From: Schizochytrium sp. TIO01
Lineage: Eukaryota > Sar > Bigyra > Thraustochytrida > Thraustochytriidae
Assembly (NCBI GenBank): GCA_004764695.1
Contig: SMSO01000032.1
Coordinates: forward strand, 7,894,668-7,958,667
DNA length: 64,000 nt
Direction: 5' to 3'
Part shown: piece by piece, positions 62,932-64,000 of the stretch
Layout of the letters: the number at the start of each line of letters is the position of its first letter
How positions within the stretch are numbered: position 1 is the stretch's first letter
Notes under the pieces: model-generated
What the model was told of the DNA's origin: nothing
What the model saw: only the letters and a program-made list of their open reading frames with translations
Database searches by the model: none
Program-made: the position numbers and the translations under genes

Positions 62932-64000
62932 ATGAAGGTTGAACTTGTGCCATCAACGCTAGATGTCTCCGCCTTGGCTGGCAACGAAAGCGAGACTCCT
63001 GTGCGGGTACTATGCCAAGCTATTGGCGATCAGCGACTATATCTTGGTCTTGAAGATGGAAGAGTGGCTCATTGTCACTATGACACACGGGACCCCAAAG
63101 CAAAGGAAACTTTTGTAGTACAAAACACGGGTCATGGAGGCGCGATCACATGTATACTCTTTGTACAAGGTTGTGGTGGTACGGACAATTCTACACGAAC
63201 CCATGACCTAGTCTTTACAGGGTCTTCAGATCGAACAATCAAAGTCTGGTCCTTCAAGGCTCGTCGCATCGAACTTGAATGTATTCAGACTCTTGTAGGT
63301 CATGGAGGAACAATTACAGCACTAGATTTCGGAGGTGGTCTCCGCGGTCAGCGCTTGGTAAGCTGTAGCACAGACCGGACGCTACGTGTTTGGTGTACGG
63401 TACCACATCGAGAGCTTCTTCTTCATCCATGGTTTGACGTTTGTCAGATTGTGGAACGTCATGAATGGATGACCTCTGTAGTTCTTGGCACCGTACGAAG
63501 TGAGATTGAGTTGCCTACCATTTACGCAGGTGATAGCAAAGGCGGAATTCTTGTTGTAGAGCCATCAAAGGGCAGAAAAAAGCGAGGAGAATCAGAAGCA
63601 TCATTGATCTCAGTAACTCGCAAGCGTGGAGTGACTGAATCCTACGACGTCGACCGTGCTGAACGGTACCCAACTCACGAGCTAGGTATTTTTTCAATGA
63701 TGATGCTGCGCCAGCTCAATCTCGTGGTTACTGTGGGTTTTGACAACTGTGTCCGAGTCTTCGATGTTGTTGGGCGTGCAGCCTTTCTATGCATTTCAAA
63801 CGAACGCCGTTGCCGGTATACATGTGTTAGCTGGGATAGCGTAAATCACGAGCTATTTTGCGCAGATCAAGATGGCTTCATTGAGGTGTGGAATATCTAC
63901 ACTGACAAAAGGCTCATGTGCCATAATATTTACTCAGGGGAACAGGACACAACTAAGGAACCTGGCCCATGCGAGTCCAAATCAATCGCCATCATTCGTG
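62932..64000 (+). CDS. WD40-repeat protein, C-terminus beyond window
   Basis: An open frame from ATG 62932 runs to the window edge without a stop (356 codons visible). WD40 blades are recognisable by SSDRTIKVW (about 99-107), STDRTLRVW (about 146-154), a GDSKGG..LVVE blade, FDNCVRVFDV and DQDGFIEVWNI, spaced about 45 residues where intact. Each W/F-D end fits a beta-propeller strand. A full propeller needs more blades than are visible, so the protein continues. WD40 propellers are protein-interaction platforms and many specific roles are possible. The complex cannot be named from this part. Confidence 0.85.
   Translation, partial: MKVELVPSTLDVSALAGNESETPVRVLCQAIGDQRLYLGLEDGRVAHCHYDTRDPKAKETFVVQNTGHGGAITCILFVQGCGGTDNSTRTHDLVFTGSSDRTIKVWSFKARRIELECIQTLVGHGGTITALDFGGGLRGQRLVSCSTDRTLRVWCTVPHRELLLHPWFDVCQIVERHEWMTSVVLGTVRSEIELPTIYAGDSKGGILVVEPSKGRKKRGESEASLISVTRKRGVTESYDVDRAERYPTHELGIFSMMMLRQLNLVVTVGFDNCVRVFDVVGRAAFLCISNERRCRYTCVSWDSVNHELFCADQDGFIEVWNIYTDKRLMCHNIYSGEQDTTKEPGPCESKSIAIIR

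Overview
The window is eukaryotic nuclear DNA from an intron-poor protist. A stramenopile of the thraustochytrid/labyrinthulid kind is my best guess, but this rests on style and not on a marker gene. The eukaryotic evidence is firm: an SPT6 elongation factor with an acidic N-terminus and SH2 tail, a HUS1 clamp subunit whose two exons are joined across a canonical GTAAGT...CAG intron, a FANCE-like Fanconi protein, a DHHC palmitoyltransferase, a TLC-domain protein and a WW-domain SPIN90/Ldb17-like Arp2/3 regulator. Most genes are single uninterrupted frames of 0.7 to 9 kb separated by 0.4 to 5 kb of AT-rich, microsatellite-rich spacer. No rRNA or tRNA gene, intact transposon or CRISPR array was recognised.

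Layout, left to right. 1-14.4 kb: a truncated minus-strand Tudor-like protein, FANCE-like (+), DHHC acyltransferase (+), a small Cys-rich two-TM membrane protein (+), a GT4-type glycosyltransferase (+) converging on an alpha/beta hydrolase (-). 14.4-28.7 kb: gene-poor. It holds a 3.1 kb tandem satellite (16004-19062, units of 428-509 bp) with a decayed copy further left, one minus-strand unknown gene touching the satellite edge, and an 8.5 kb AT-rich desert. 28.7-43.3 kb: SPIN90-like (-), SPT6 (+) with a Gly-rich tail that continues out of frame past the stop, HUS1 (+) and a TLCD4-like TLC protein (-). 43.3-48.2 kb: spacer. 48.2-64 kb: a triose-phosphate/nucleotide-sugar transporter-family protein (+), a 2984-residue chimeric membrane receptor (+), a coiled-coil protein (-) and the start of a WD40 protein (+).

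There are no operons. The genes are independent housekeeping or surface functions: transcription elongation (SPT6), DNA-damage response (HUS1, FANCE), membrane lipidation and trafficking (DHHC, TLC, transporter), actin nucleation (SPIN90-like) and surface sensing (giant receptor). Coding starts were placed at the first plausible ATG of each open frame.

The most unusual object is the satellite. Each unit is a chain of short hairpins, three of them introduced by a CTGGTATATATGAT plus T-run leader, and carries a variable block of 9-bp TGTCCGCAG-type subrepeats. Unit lengths change in multiples of 9 bp. The diverged copy at 15341-15538 differs from the canonical units by paired substitutions that keep the stems, as expected if the structure is under selection.
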